The notes below the pieces were generated by a model that had not been told where the DNA came from, made no database searches, and saw nothing but the letters and a program-made list of their open reading frames with translations. A DNA stretch of 64,000 bases from an uncultured Anaerolineaceae bacterium (lineage in GTDB: Bacteria > Chloroflexota > Anaerolineae > Anaerolineales > Anaerolineaceae). The stretch is from positions 1 through 64,000 of the forward strand of contig CALIHP010000024.1 of the NCBI GenBank assembly GCA_938020565.1, written 5' to 3'. Made by a program: the position numbers and the translations under genes. Of the stretch, positions 52,605-60,899 are shown piece after piece; positions within the stretch are counted from its first letter, which is position 1, and every line of letters starts with the position of its first letter.

Positions 52605-53081
52605 TTAGCTTTCGCGGATTTCAAGAATCTTGAATTTGATTTCTCCGTTTGGCGCCTGAGCAGTGACAACGTCCCCGACTTTCTTTCCGAAGAGCGCGGC
52701 GCCGATCGGCGAACGGAAAGAGATCTCCCCCTGAGCAGGGTCGGATTCCTGTGAGCCGACAATCCGGTATTCCTCCGGGTCTTCCCCGTCCTCGGCGATC
52801 AGGACGGTCGAGCCGATATTGACCGCGCCTTTTTCGCGCTGAACGTCGTCGATCAGAACGACGTTCCCGAGAAGCGTTTCGAGTTCGCGGATCCGCCCTT
52901 CGGTGAAGGCTTGTTCTTCTTTGGCTGCGGTGTAATCCGCGTTTTCTGAAAGGTCGCCCTGTTCGATCGCGAAACGCAGCCGCTTCGCGATCGCGGGACG
53001 ACGATTATTCGTTAAATCGTCTAATTCCGCCTGCAGATCCTGCTGACCTTGATAAGTTAAATAAGTTGGCTCCTGCGTCAT
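52605..53081 (-). CDS. greA: Transcription elongation factor GreA
   Basis: 158 residues, the standard length. The N-terminal coiled coil (about 10-75) has LTNNRRPAIAKRLRFAIEQG and DLSENADYTAAKEEQ, the signature that inserts into the polymerase channel. The C-terminal globular domain ends VKFKILEI-like (EIKFKILEIRES). It rescues backtracked RNA polymerase. Start RBS AGAGGAGAG. It is the last gene of the leftward ubiA-mvk-ipk-dgt-greA series. Confidence 0.96.
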   Translation of the reverse strand: MTQEPTYLTYQGQQDLQAELDDLTNNRRPAIAKRLRFAIEQGDLSENADYTAAKEEQAFTEGRIRELETLLGNVVLIDDVQREKGAVNIGSTVLIAEDGEDPEEYRIVGSQESDPAQGEISFRSPIGAALFGKKVGDVVTAQAPNGEIKFKILEIRES

Positions 53082-53105
53082 GATACGTCTCTCCTCTTGC
53101 TTGCG

Positions 53106-54260
53106 TTATGGAATAAACGAAGGATCGAACAGTTTTCGAACCTGACTTAAGGCGTAGCGATCGGTCATTCCGGCGATATAGTCGCAAATCGTTCGTTCAA
53201 GTCCTCTTTCTTCGATATTCTTCTGGATATGCGTCGGCAGCAGGCGCGGTTCTTTTTGAAACGTCTGGAAAAGCCGGGTGATCATCTGTTCCGCCTTATG
53301 TGACATGCGCATGACCCGGTAATGACGGTAAAAATTTGCGAACAGGAAGTCCTTCAGTTCCCGGTTCTGAAGCCGCTGCGTTTCGCTGTTACAGATTACA
53401 TTATAAGGCAGTCTCTGTAACTCGTCTACTGATTGGATATGGGCTTCTTTAATTCTCGATTCGGTCGAGTAAAAAACGTCAGAAACGATATTATTCGTCA
53501 GTGCGTTGATGAGGCGATGCCGGTCGAGATCGGTAAACTCCGGACCGACCCAGCCGACCTGGTTGACCAGCTCCCGCCAGATCAGCAGATCGCGGCACTG
53601 ATCCGGCGACAGAATACCGGATCGGAGCCCGTCGTCGAGGTCGTGCGCTGAGTAGGCGATTTCGTCCGCGGCGTTTGCGATCTGCGCTTCGAGTCCGCCG
53701 CGCAGGTCGGGCGAGTATTCAGCGATTGCGGCTTTATCGTACTCGGTCTCATGCTTCGCGATTCCTTCGAGCGTCTCGTAGCAGAGATTCAGGCCCGGGA
53801 ATGCCTCATATCGGCGTTCGAGGAAGGTAACGATCCGGAGCGTCTGTTCGTTATGATCGAACGAGCCGAAATCGATCATGAGGTTCGCCAGCGTAGCTTC
53901 GCCCGCGTGGCCGAACGGCGGATGACCGAGATCATGCGCCAGACAGATCGATTCGACCAGGTCCTCGTTTGCGCCGAGGGCGCGCGCGAGCGTCCGGCCG
54001 ATCTGCGCGACTTCGAGCGTATGCGTCAGGCGCGTCCGGTAATAATCGCCCTCGTCGTTGACGAAAACCTGCGTTTTATATTCAAGCCTTCGGAACGATG
54101 TGGTGTGGATGATGCGGTCTTTATCGCGTTGGAACGGGCTGCGAAACTCATGCTCATTTTCAAAATGCTTCCGACCTTTTGTGTCTTTTGATCGGAAGCC
54201 GTATGGCGCGACTGTGATTTCTTCGCGGCGGCGAAATGCGAGTGCGGATGCGTAGTTCAT
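53106..54260 (-). CDS. dgt: dGTP/dNTP triphosphohydrolase (HD superfamily)
   Basis: 384 residues. The HD metal motif is spread over RTRLTHTLEVAQIGR (His) and CLAHDLGHPPFGHAGE (HD), and later ANAADEIAYSAHDLDD (Asp). RIIHTTSFRRLEYKTQVF and the C-terminal MTDRYAL are typical of dGTPases. It removes triphosphate from dGTP or other dNTPs, tuning nucleotide pools. RBS GGAGGAATTAAG precedes the ATG. It is 24 bp from greA. Confidence 0.93.
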   Translation of the reverse strand: MNYASALAFRRREEITVAPYGFRSKDTKGRKHFENEHEFRSPFQRDKDRIIHTTSFRRLEYKTQVFVNDEGDYYRTRLTHTLEVAQIGRTLARALGANEDLVESICLAHDLGHPPFGHAGEATLANLMIDFGSFDHNEQTLRIVTFLERRYEAFPGLNLCYETLEGIAKHETEYDKAAIAEYSPDLRGGLEAQIANAADEIAYSAHDLDDGLRSGILSPDQCRDLLIWRELVNQVGWVGPEFTDLDRHRLINALTNNIVSDVFYSTESRIKEAHIQSVDELQRLPYNVICNSETQRLQNRELKDFLFANFYRHYRVMRMSHKAEQMITRLFQTFQKEPRLLPTHIQKNIEERGLERTICDYIAGMTDRYALSQVRKLFDPSFIP

Positions 54261-54303
54261 CTTAATTCCTCCTTATTCATGCTGGTTCCGGCGTTCGTCA
54301 ATC

Positions 54304-55107
54304 TCAGGCAGCGGTTATGATCGTTCCGGCCCGCTCACCCGACAGGGCCCGTTCGATTGCCCCCGGCTTGTCCCCGGAAAAAATCAGGGCTTCTTTCACG
54401 GTTCCGCTGCGGAGAAAACCGGCGACAGCGTCGATTTTTGACTTCATGCCTCCGGTTACGTCGGGATAAATCGATTCTTTTACATATTGTAATTCGTAAT
54501 CCTGATTAAGCGGAAGGGAAATTTCGCGGATCGGTTTTTCCCGGATTGGAAAGTCTGAATATATTCCATCTTCGATTCCGGCCAGAAGGACGCGCGACGG
54601 TTCCTGGAGTCGTTCGAGTATCGCGCCGAAAAGGTCTTCTGTCGAAACGATCGTTCCGCCGCGGACAGAATCGAAAGCTGTATCGCCGAAGACGAGCGGG
54701 ATCAGCCCGTTGTCGAACGCGCGAATTAATGGCCCCAGATCCCATTCGACGATTCTCCCGTCGGTGCAGCGGATCCCGTCCATTGCGGTAAACGAGAGAA
54801 CCGGGAGCCCAACCTCGCGCAGCGCGTCCAGGACGAGGCGGTTCAGCGCCGTCGCGTCTGAATGCACCTCGGCGAAGCCGCGCCATTCTTCGACGCTGTG
54901 AACGCCGGATCGGGTCTGGTATTTTTTGGCTGGAATATGACCGAACGATCCGGAGCCATGACCGAGGATCAGCCGGCAGTCCGTTCCGGCGTTCCGGCGG
55001 CAGGCGGCGATTTCAAGCGCAATCCGGCTGAGCGTTTCACGGCGCAGCGTTTTCGCTTTCGCTTTCTCGGTAATCAGGGAGCCCCCCAGTTTCAGCAGCT
55101 GGATCAT
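54304..55107 (-). CDS. Isopentenyl phosphate kinase
   Basis: 267 residues of the amino-acid-kinase fold. The hallmark GHGSGSFGH (about residues 48-56) carries the catalytic His; LLKLGGSLITEK opens the protein, and VTGGMKSKIDAVAGF closes the core. The enzyme makes isopentenyl diphosphate from isopentenyl phosphate, a step of the alternative mevalonate pathway. It overlaps mevalonate kinase by 4 nt, supporting the pathway assignment. Alternatives in the fold (acetylglutamate or fosfomycin kinase) lack this His motif and context. Confidence 0.9.
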   Translation of the reverse strand: MIQLLKLGGSLITEKAKAKTLRRETLSRIALEIAACRRNAGTDCRLILGHGSGSFGHIPAKKYQTRSGVHSVEEWRGFAEVHSDATALNRLVLDALREVGLPVLSFTAMDGIRCTDGRIVEWDLGPLIRAFDNGLIPLVFGDTAFDSVRGGTIVSTEDLFGAILERLQEPSRVLLAGIEDGIYSDFPIREKPIREISLPLNQDYELQYVKESIYPDVTGGMKSKIDAVAGFLRSGTVKEALIFSGDKPGAIERALSGERAGTIITAA

Positions 55108-56030
55108 AGGCGGATGATGGCCCCTGCGCGCGTGAGCTCTTCGGCAATCGTTTTCTTTTCGGTGTCGTTACGCGCTAATACGACGAAATTGCCCCCGCGC
55201 CCCGCGCCGGTCAGTTTTGCGCCAATTGCTCCGGCGCCGCGCGCGATCGCGAGGAACCGGTCAAGTTCGGCGCAGGATACGTTCAGCTCCTGCAGGAGCC
55301 GCTGATTCTCGTTCATCAACGCTCCGATTTCGTCGATCCGATTCTTGCGGAGGGCGGCTGCGGCGCGTTTGGAGATTGATCCGATCGCGTCGATGATCGG
55401 TTTATTCCGCGGATAGTCCCGGCGAACGCCTGTAACGATGTCGATCGTACTGGCCTTAATCCCGGTATCCGCGATCAGGATCGGCAACTGTCCGTTCGAG
55501 CGGATCGGGCGGACGGGCTGGCCGCGGGTAAAGAAAATCGACTGCTCATAGGCGATCACCGTATTGTCGATCCCGGAGGGCATGCCATGATAGATCTTTT
55601 CAATTTCGAACGCGATCGCCGATACCTCCGCCTCGTCCGGCGACAGTCCGAATCTCCGCGCAAAGGCGCGGATGACCGCGACGGAAACCGCCGCGCCGGA
55701 GCCTAATCCGGCCGCGACCGGAATTGAAGACTCGATTTCAAGCCGTCCGTTCCGTGGGAGGCTTTTCCCGAACCGCAGGCAGAGCAGTTCTAAAAGCTTT
55801 CGCTGCGGATGCGTTTCCGGGAGCGCGTCCGGCGGCGCGTCCAAGCCGATCGATCTGGAAACGATCCGGAACCCGGGGTTTTCAGGACCGTCGATCAGCG
55901 CGGCGAACGCGCGCAGCGCGGGAAGCGGGATCGCGATTCCAGGCTGCCCATAGACGACGGCATGTTCCCCGAAGAGAATCGTTTTTGCCGGCGCGGAGGC
56001 GAATTGGGTAAGGCGGTTTTTATCCATGAA
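55104..56030 (-). CDS. mvk: Mevalonate kinase
   Basis: 308 residues of the GHMP family. Motif 1 is APAKTILFGEHAVVYGQPGI, motif 2 is PVAAGLGSGAAVSVAVIRAF, and motif 3 is KLTGAGRGGNFVVL. It phosphorylates mevalonate. Start ATG 56030 lies inside the end of the ubiA-type gene (11-nt overlap); a more distal ATG at 56048 is also in frame but would place the start deeper in that gene. With the kinase next door it implies the alternative mevalonate route. Confidence 0.93.
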   Translation of the reverse strand, partial: FMDKNRLTQFASAPAKTILFGEHAVVYGQPGIAIPLPALRAFAALIDGPENPGFRIVSRSIGLDAPPDALPETHPQRKLLELLCLRFGKSLPRNGRLEIESSIPVAAGLGSGAAVSVAVIRAFARRFGLSPDEAEVSAIAFEIEKIYHGMPSGIDNTVIAYEQSIFFTRGQPVRPIRSNGQLPILIADTGIKASTIDIVTGVRRDYPRNKPIIDAIGSISKRAAAALRKNRIDEIGALMNENQRLLQELNVSCAELDRFLAIARGAGAIGAKLTGAGRGGNFVVLARNDTEKKTIAEELTRAGAIIRL

Positions 56031-56898
56031 AATACAGCGCGTAAACAACGATTGCGGCGTAGATCAGGAGCGTCGCCTGAAACGGACGGTCGGAAAGCAG
56101 GATTTCTTCCGGAGCGTCGCCTTCGTTCTCCTGATAGATCAGGTACTGATAGCGGAAGATCCCGTAGACGACGACTGGAATCGTCAGCATCATCAGGTTG
56201 TTCCCGGGGAGCGTCGGGCCTGAGAACGTGTACAGCGAATAGGACAGGATCGTAATCGACGAAACGATCGTGATCAGCTGATCCAGCAGGGTAACGCTGT
56301 ACCGCGAGAGCGCAGGACGGACGACGTCCTTCTCGATATCCGTCCGGATCATCTCGCTCCGGCGTTTCCCGAACCCCAGGAAAAGAGCAATCATGAACGT
56401 CATCAGGTAAAGCCAGGGTGAGAAAACCTTAACGCTGATCAGCGATAATCCGGCGATCACGCGCAGGATAAATAAACAGCCGATCAGGATGACATCGACG
56501 ATGACCTCATTCTTGAGAAATTTCGTGTAGATGACGTTGATCGTGATAATTGCCAGTTCGGCTTGGAAAAAGCCGAGCGAGAGCTGGAATCCGAGGCAGA
56601 GCGAGACTGCCGTCAGCGCGAGGGCAAGGATAATGGCGTTGACGGGCGGAACCTCGCCGTTAGCGAGCGGCCGGTTTTTCTTTTTCGGGTGCGCCCGGTC
56701 GGCTTCAAGATCGTTCAGGTCGTTGAAGATGTACGTTGCTGCGTACAGCGCGCAGAGCAAGGCGAAGCCGGCGAGCGTTTTCAGGAAAGAACTCTTCAGG
56801 CGAAGTTGTCCGTCGAAGACGAGGGGAATGAAGATGAAAACGTTCTTTGCCCATTGTTTCGGACGAATCAATTTCAGATATGGTTTAATAACCGTCAT
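56020..56898 (-). CDS. UbiA-family prenyltransferase, decaprenyl-phosphate phosphoribosyltransferase-like
   Basis: 292 residues with about eight membrane segments. It opens LIRPKQWAKNVFIFIPLVF, has the first Asp-rich motif NDLNDLEADRAHPKKKNRP (about 65-83) and a second region FGKRRSEMIRTD, matching the DPPR-synthase branch of UbiA. Those enzymes attach 5-phosphoribose to a polyprenyl phosphate. It sits with two isoprenoid-pathway genes, so a polyprenol lipid product is reasonable. A TATAAT box lies 6 nt before the ATG (leaderless). Confidence 0.88.
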   Translation of the reverse strand: MTVIKPYLKLIRPKQWAKNVFIFIPLVFDGQLRLKSSFLKTLAGFALLCALYAATYIFNDLNDLEADRAHPKKKNRPLANGEVPPVNAIILALALTAVSLCLGFQLSLGFFQAELAIITINVIYTKFLKNEVIVDVILIGCLFILRVIAGLSLISVKVFSPWLYLMTFMIALFLGFGKRRSEMIRTDIEKDVVRPALSRYSVTLLDQLITIVSSITILSYSLYTFSGPTLPGNNLMMLTIPVVVYGIFRYQYLIYQENEGDAPEEILLSDRPFQATLLIYAAIVVYALYFHG

Positions 56899-56904
56899 AT
56901 CCAG

Positions 56905-56910
56905 ATTATA
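56905..56910 (-). promoter_or_regulatory. TATAAT box 6 nt before the ubiA-type gene (leaderless)
   Basis: Minus-strand TATAAT with a 6-nt gap to the ATG at 56898. It is the best-supported promoter of the isoprenoid operon. No ribosome-binding site or clear -35 is visible. Confidence 0.55.
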
Positions 56911-56972
56911 ATCGTTTGAGCCGATGCGGCTTGAAATCGGCCGAAATAAGACTTATCAGGACTGGATACGAT

Positions 56973-57779
56973 ATGGAAAAGAAGCGCCTGGATTTAATTC
57001 TGGTTGAACGCGGGTTGGCGGAGAGCCGTACCGCCGCGCAGAAGATCATCATGGCCGGGGAAGTCCGCGTCAATGGGAACATGATCATTAAGCCGTCGGT
57101 TCCGGTAACTGAAACCGATGAAGTCACGGTCGACCGCGGGCCGCGGTTCGTATCGCGCGGCGGAGAAAAAATAGCGGGGGCGTTGGAAGCGTTCCAGCTG
57201 GACGATTTAAGCGGGCTGACCTGCGTCGACGTCGGTTCGTCTACCGGCGGGTTTACCGACTGCCTGCTGCAGCATGGCGCGGCGAAGGTTTATGCGATTG
57301 ACGTTGGTTATGGACTGCTGCATTGGAAGCTTCGGCAGGACGATCGGGTCGTCGTGATGGAGAAGACGAACGCGCGCGAGGTTAAGGGGTTTCCGGAGCC
57401 GGTCCAGCTGGCGGTTGTCGACGCGTCGTTTATTTCTTTGAAGATCATGCTGCCCGTGATTCGGGAGTGGTTCGGGGATGGAGACGGAATGGTTTTAGCG
57501 CTGATCAAGCCGCAGTTCGAAGCCGGACGGGAAGAGGCGGCGCGTGGGGCGGGGGTTATTCGCGATCCGGCGGTTCATCGGCGCGTTCTCGACGAGATTC
57601 TGGCGTTCGCGACGGAGAGCGGCTGGGGCGTAGGCGGATTGGTCCGTTCGCCGCTGAAGGGACCGAAGGGAAATACGGAATTTTTCATGCGGCTGACGAC
57701 GAAAGCGCGGGCGGTTGACAGGGGGAGGCTGATTCGCGAGGCGATGCGCAGGTACTGGGAGGCGGATTCAGGATTCTGA
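56973..57779 (+). CDS. tlyA: TlyA-type rRNA 2'-O-methyltransferase
   Basis: 268 residues. An N-terminal S4 RNA-binding domain (RLDLILVERGLAESRTAAQK, about 4-23, to residue 60) is fused to a FtsJ-like methyltransferase with the SAM motif CVDVGSSTGGFTDCLLQHG (about 91-109) and the catalytic K-D-K-like residues, seen at LIKPQFEAG. It methylates 16S and/or 23S rRNA. The start 56973 removes 19 unlikely residues of a longer frame (56916). Its 3' end overlaps the convergent yerC-like gene by 12 nt. Confidence 0.93.
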   Translation: MEKKRLDLILVERGLAESRTAAQKIIMAGEVRVNGNMIIKPSVPVTETDEVTVDRGPRFVSRGGEKIAGALEAFQLDDLSGLTCVDVGSSTGGFTDCLLQHGAAKVYAIDVGYGLLHWKLRQDDRVVVMEKTNAREVKGFPEPVQLAVVDASFISLKIMLPVIREWFGDGDGMVLALIKPQFEAGREEAARGAGVIRDPAVHRRVLDEILAFATESGWGVGGLVRSPLKGPKGNTEFFMRLTTKARAVDRGRLIREAMRRYWEADSGF

Positions 57780-58070
57780 CGCTTCGGCTCGGTCGAAAAC
57801 GACCTGATACCCTTTCGCGCCGTACATGAGCGAACGGTTTACGCGGGCGATCGTCGCGGTCGACGCGCCGGTCTGCTGAACGATTTCGTTAAATTTTTTG
57901 CCTTCCGCGAGCAGCTTCGCGACTTCGAACCGCTGCGCAATGGATTGCAGCTCTTTACGCGTACAGAGATCATCAAAAAAGCGTAAACATTCCTCCCGGT
58001 CTTTCAGCGACAGAATTGCGTCGCAAAGATTGTTGATCGCATCAGATTGATCATGCATAGGCTTGTTCAT
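57768..58070 (-). CDS. TrpR-like regulator (YerC/YecD family)
   Basis: 100 residues. The middle carries the TrpR/YerC helical core: CTRKELQSIAQRFEVAKLL and a helix-turn-helix GASTATIARVNRSL (about 67-80). YerC proteins are related to the tryptophan repressor but may not bind tryptophan. It starts 20 bp after the end of the amino-acid ABC ATPase gene, so it may be the operon's local regulator, by inference. Confidence 0.88.
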   Translation of the reverse strand: MNKPMHDQSDAINNLCDAILSLKDREECLRFFDDLCTRKELQSIAQRFEVAKLLAEGKKFNEIVQQTGASTATIARVNRSLMYGAKGYQVVFDRAEASES

Positions 58071-58090
58071 TGTTCCTTCGCCTGAATCTC

Positions 58091-58852
58091 TCAGCGCTGC
58101 AATTTCTGCAGGAACGCTTTGGTTCGTTCGTTATTCGGGTTGGCGATCAGGTCCGCCATTCCCTCTTCAATTATAACGCCTCCATCCATAAAAACGACGC
58201 GGTCGGAAACGACCTTCGCGAATTCGATTTCATGCGTCACGATCACCATCGTCATTTTTTCATCGGCAAGCGATCGAATGACTTTCAGGATTTCACCGGT
58301 CAGTTCAGGGTCCAGAGCGGAGGTGGGTTCGTCGAAAAAGAGGATCTCAGGATTCATTGCCAACGCCCGTGCGATTGAGACGCGCTGCTGCTGGCCGCCG
58401 GAGAGCTGGTAGGGGAACGCGTCTTTCTTATCGCTGAGCCCCATCTTGTTCAGCAACGCCATGGCTTCGGCTTCGGCGTCTTTTTTCGTCCGTCCCCCGA
58501 CGCAGATCGGCGCGTCTGTGATATTGCGCAGAACGGTAAAATGCGGAAAGAGGTTGAAATTCTGGAAGACGAGGCCGAATTTTCGGCGGGAGCTCCGCAG
58601 CGCATCCTCACTTTCGTAAACCGTCTTCCCAGTGGGGTCGTTTTTCGCGATTACGCGCGAATCGTATGCGATTTCGCCTGCGTTTAGGCGTTCCAGCAGT
58701 GTCGCGCAGCGCAGCAACGTCGATTTTCCCGATCCCGAGGGGCCGATGATTGAAACGACTTCGCCGCTTTCGACGGACAGGCTGATCCCGCGCAGCACGT
58801 CGGCGCAGGTATCAAAGGTTTTCCATGCGTTGGTGATTTGAAAGATGGGCAT
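58091..58852 (-). CDS. Polar amino-acid ABC transporter ATPase (GlnQ/HisP type)
   Basis: 253 residues. Walker A GPSGSGKSTLLRC (about 36-48), Q-loop FQNFNLFPHFTVLRNI, signature LSGGQQQRVSIARALAM, Walker B ILFFDEPTSALDPELTG, switch VTHEIEFAKVVSD. The close GlnQ-type features fit a polar amino-acid importer made with the two genes upstream in the same direction. It lies 31 bp after the permease gene. Confidence 0.93.
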   Translation of the reverse strand: MPIFQITNAWKTFDTCADVLRGISLSVESGEVVSIIGPSGSGKSTLLRCATLLERLNAGEIAYDSRVIAKNDPTGKTVYESEDALRSSRRKFGLVFQNFNLFPHFTVLRNITDAPICVGGRTKKDAEAEAMALLNKMGLSDKKDAFPYQLSGGQQQRVSIARALAMNPEILFFDEPTSALDPELTGEILKVIRSLADEKMTMVIVTHEIEFAKVVSDRVVFMDGGVIIEEGMADLIANPNNERTKAFLQKLQR

Positions 58853-58883
58853 GCGTCGGTCTTTCTGATTTTTCTTCCTGGCG

Positions 58884-59534
58884 CTATCGGATAAAATTCA
58901 GCTTCTTTTCAAGCCGTTCCATAACAGCCGCTACAATGAAATTGAAAACGTAGTAGAAAAGTCCGGCGATCGCGTAGGAAACCATGGTCTTTTCAGACGA
59001 CGCGATTGCTTTCGCAACGGTGAACATTTCGCTGACCGCGATCGCGAACGCGATTGACGTATCTTTAATCAATGTGATAATTTCATTGGTAACGGAAGGC
59101 AGGATCGTTTTTACCACTTGAGGCAGAATGATCCGAATGAACGCCTGCGATTTCGTGTAGCCAAGAATTTTCGCTGCTTCGTACTGACCCCGCGGAACCG
59201 CCTCAATCCCACCGCGATAAATTTCGGCAAAATAGGCGGCATAATTCATAACGAATGCGATAATGACTGCCCAGAAGCGGTAATCCGGAGAAAGCCTGAT
59301 CCGGAAGAGGTAATATGGGCTGAAATACACGACAAGCAGCTGAAGCATCAGGGGCGTTCCGCGCATGACTGAGATATAGCCGCGCGTCAGCGAGCTCAGG
59401 ACATGATTCTGACTCATCCGGACCAGCGCGACGCCGAGTCCTAACGGCAGGGAGAAGACCAGCGTCAGTGAAAAAATGAAGAACGACGTCGTCATTCCTT
59501 CGCTCAATTTCAGGATCATCAGTCCAAGGGTCAT
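58884..59534 (-). CDS. Polar amino-acid ABC transporter permease (HisM/GlnP type)
   Basis: 216 residues, four to five membrane segments. The EAA loop is GQYEAAKILGYTKSQAFIRI (about 136-155), typical of the histidine/glutamine permease group. MRGTPLMLQLLVVYF is the family's second conserved block. A single permease implies a homodimer with the ATPase. It lies 117 bp after the binding-protein gene, with a stem-loop in between. Confidence 0.92.
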   Translation of the reverse strand: MTLGLMILKLSEGMTTSFFIFSLTLVFSLPLGLGVALVRMSQNHVLSSLTRGYISVMRGTPLMLQLLVVYFSPYYLFRIRLSPDYRFWAVIIAFVMNYAAYFAEIYRGGIEAVPRGQYEAAKILGYTKSQAFIRIILPQVVKTILPSVTNEIITLIKDTSIAFAIAVSEMFTVAKAIASSEKTMVSYAIAGLFYYVFNFIVAAVMERLEKKLNFIR

Positions 59535-59574
59535 TCGTTCGCTCCGCTCTCTGTTTGCTTGTTTCCTTCGTTTA

Positions 59575-59612
59575 GAGCGGCGGAACAGGATTTTTTCTCG
59601 GCTCCGCCGCTC
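59575..59612 (-). other. Perfect 10-bp stem-loop between the amino-acid binding-protein and permease genes
   Basis: GAGCGGCGGA (59575-59584) pairs perfectly with TCCGCCGCTC (59603-59612) around an 18-nt loop, without a U-tract. The place and shape match the element after the peptide-binding protein gene (13932-13967), so it may give binding protein more mRNA than permease. Confidence 0.6.
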
Positions 59613-59651
59613 CCCTCTCCTTGTGCTGTTAAGGGTCGGATTGAAGTCCGT

Positions 59652-60449
59652 TTACTCAGCGCTCTTTTCGCAGGCTGCCAGGGCGCAGGAATCGTAGCTG
59701 AAATACTTTTCCGAGAGTTTGGAGATGAACCCCTCCTTCGCCATCTCGTTTAAGGCTTCCTGGACCTTGTCGCGGAGCTCCTCGTTCCCAAGCTTGAAGC
59801 CAACTGCGTAGTCTTCTTTTTGAATGTATTCATCGAGGATTCGGTAGTCGTCGTCCTTTCCTTTGATCTGGAAGAGAGCGACGTCGACGTCCATGACAAT
59901 CGCGTCAACCGCGCCGGCCTCAAGGTCCATGAACGCCTGATTATAATCCGGAACGATCGTGAGGTCCTTGAATGAAGCGGTCAGCTCAGCGTTGGCTTCG
60001 TCTTCAAGTGCGGCCAGTCCGGCGGAGTCCGTTTGAACCGCGACGACTTTTCCGCTTAAATCTTTCAGATCGACAATTCCGGATTTGGCGGCGACTAAGA
60101 CGATCTGGCCGGCTTCCTTATACGTTTCGGTCCAGGTATAATCGTCTTCACGGCCCTGGATCGTGAACCCGTTCCAGATCAGATCGATCGTTCCCGAATC
60201 AAGCTCCATGTCTTTCGCGTCCCAGTCGATTGGCTGGTAGACGATTTCGAGGTCGAGCCGTTTCGCGACTTCGGCGGCGAGATCGAGGTCATACCCGGTA
60301 AACTCGCCGTCTTCCCCGACGTAGCCGTAGGGGGGAAAGTTCTGATCAAAGCCGACGACGAGCGTTTTTTCTCCATCGGCGAAAACCGCTGAAACGGAGA
60401 CGATAGCCGCTAAGAGGGCGACGGCGAAAATAAGATAAGACTTTTTCAT
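59652..60449 (-). CDS. Polar amino-acid-binding protein (family 3 SBP)
   Basis: 265 residues. Signal peptide of about 24 residues ending VFAD (no lipobox). The mature protein has the family 3 pattern LVVGFDQNFPPYGYVGEDGE and TGYDLDLAAEVAKRLDLEIV, then GTIDLIWNGFTI and AVQTDSAGLAAL. These fit polar or basic amino acids; the exact ligand is not readable. RBS GAAGGAGAAAG. It is the first gene of the operon. Confidence 0.92.
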   Translation of the reverse strand: MKKSYLIFAVALLAAIVSVSAVFADGEKTLVVGFDQNFPPYGYVGEDGEFTGYDLDLAAEVAKRLDLEIVYQPIDWDAKDMELDSGTIDLIWNGFTIQGREDDYTWTETYKEAGQIVLVAAKSGIVDLKDLSGKVVAVQTDSAGLAALEDEANAELTASFKDLTIVPDYNQAFMDLEAGAVDAIVMDVDVALFQIKGKDDDYRILDEYIQKEDYAVGFKLGNEELRDKVQEALNEMAKEGFISKLSEKYFSYDSCALAACEKSAE

Positions 60450-60485
60450 GGGACTTTCTCCTTCTGGTTTCTAATTGATGGGTGT

Positions 60486-60513
60486 ATTTTAGCGCTTTAC
60501 CACGATAACACAA
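60486..60513 (-). promoter_or_regulatory. Promoter of the amino-acid importer operon
   Basis: Minus strand -35 TTGTGT (60508-60513), 16-bp spacer, -10 TAAAAT (60486-60491); the leader is about 30 nt with a good ribosome-binding site. Confidence 0.55.
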
Positions 60514-60630
60514 AGAAGCAAATTGAAACTTATGACATTTCTGAAAATTGTGTTACCCTGCCAAAGCAGGGTCGGACCCAGCCTGGCAAAACGCCGGGAA
60601 TCTGGTCTGTAGACGGGGTTGGGAAAATAA

Positions 60631-60659
60631 TTGTAAACATCCTGAAACCATGGTATAAA
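60631..60659 (+). promoter_or_regulatory. Promoter of the probable 6S RNA
   Basis: -35 TTGTAA (60631-60636), a 17-bp spacer and -10 TATAAA (60654-60659). It should start transcription near 60666, just before the closing stem of the RNA. Confidence 0.7.
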
Positions 60660-60665
60660 ATAATC

Positions 60666-60844
60666 AACCCTGCAGCGTTCGGGATGCCGCGCTCCGTTTT
60701 GGGCCAACACTTTTTGAACGGGTTCCTTAATTTTCGAAATAATGCGATAGGCGACGGCCAAGGCTGCGTTTCGGAACAGGTCAACCCACCTGCTCAGGCA
60801 GGTTCAAAACCAGGCGGCGAGCGGCGCTGCGGGGCTTTTTTTTT
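60666..60844 (+). ncRNA. ssrS: Probable 6S RNA
   Basis: A transcript of about 179 nt is delimited by a good promoter and a T-run (60836-60844). Its ends pair: CCCTGCAGCG (60668-60677) with CGCTGCGGGG (60825-60834), 10 bp with one G-U. Inside lie further complementary arms (GCCGC near 60687 with GCGGC near 60815 or 60822, GGTTCC near 60721 with GGAAC near 60773) and a small ACCTGC/GCAGGT hairpin on the 3' side (60788-60803), the layout of 6S RNA, which mimics an open promoter and binds RNA polymerase. The 3' arm resembles that of Escherichia coli 6S RNA. A different structured RNA is possible; a covariance-model search would settle it. Confidence 0.6.
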
Positions 60845-60899
60845 GAGAAATATGACGAAAGTCATATGACGGATATCACTTACTTCCATGTTCTTTTCC

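Noticed and set aside
56960..56975. TACGAT directly before the tlyA ATG as a -10 box
   Set aside because: It abuts the start codon, so transcription would begin inside the gene.
60555..60572. Inverted repeat ACCCTGC-CAAA-GCAGGGT
   Set aside because: It lies upstream of the 6S RNA promoter without a T-run or gene context; it may be an operator, but nothing supports that.
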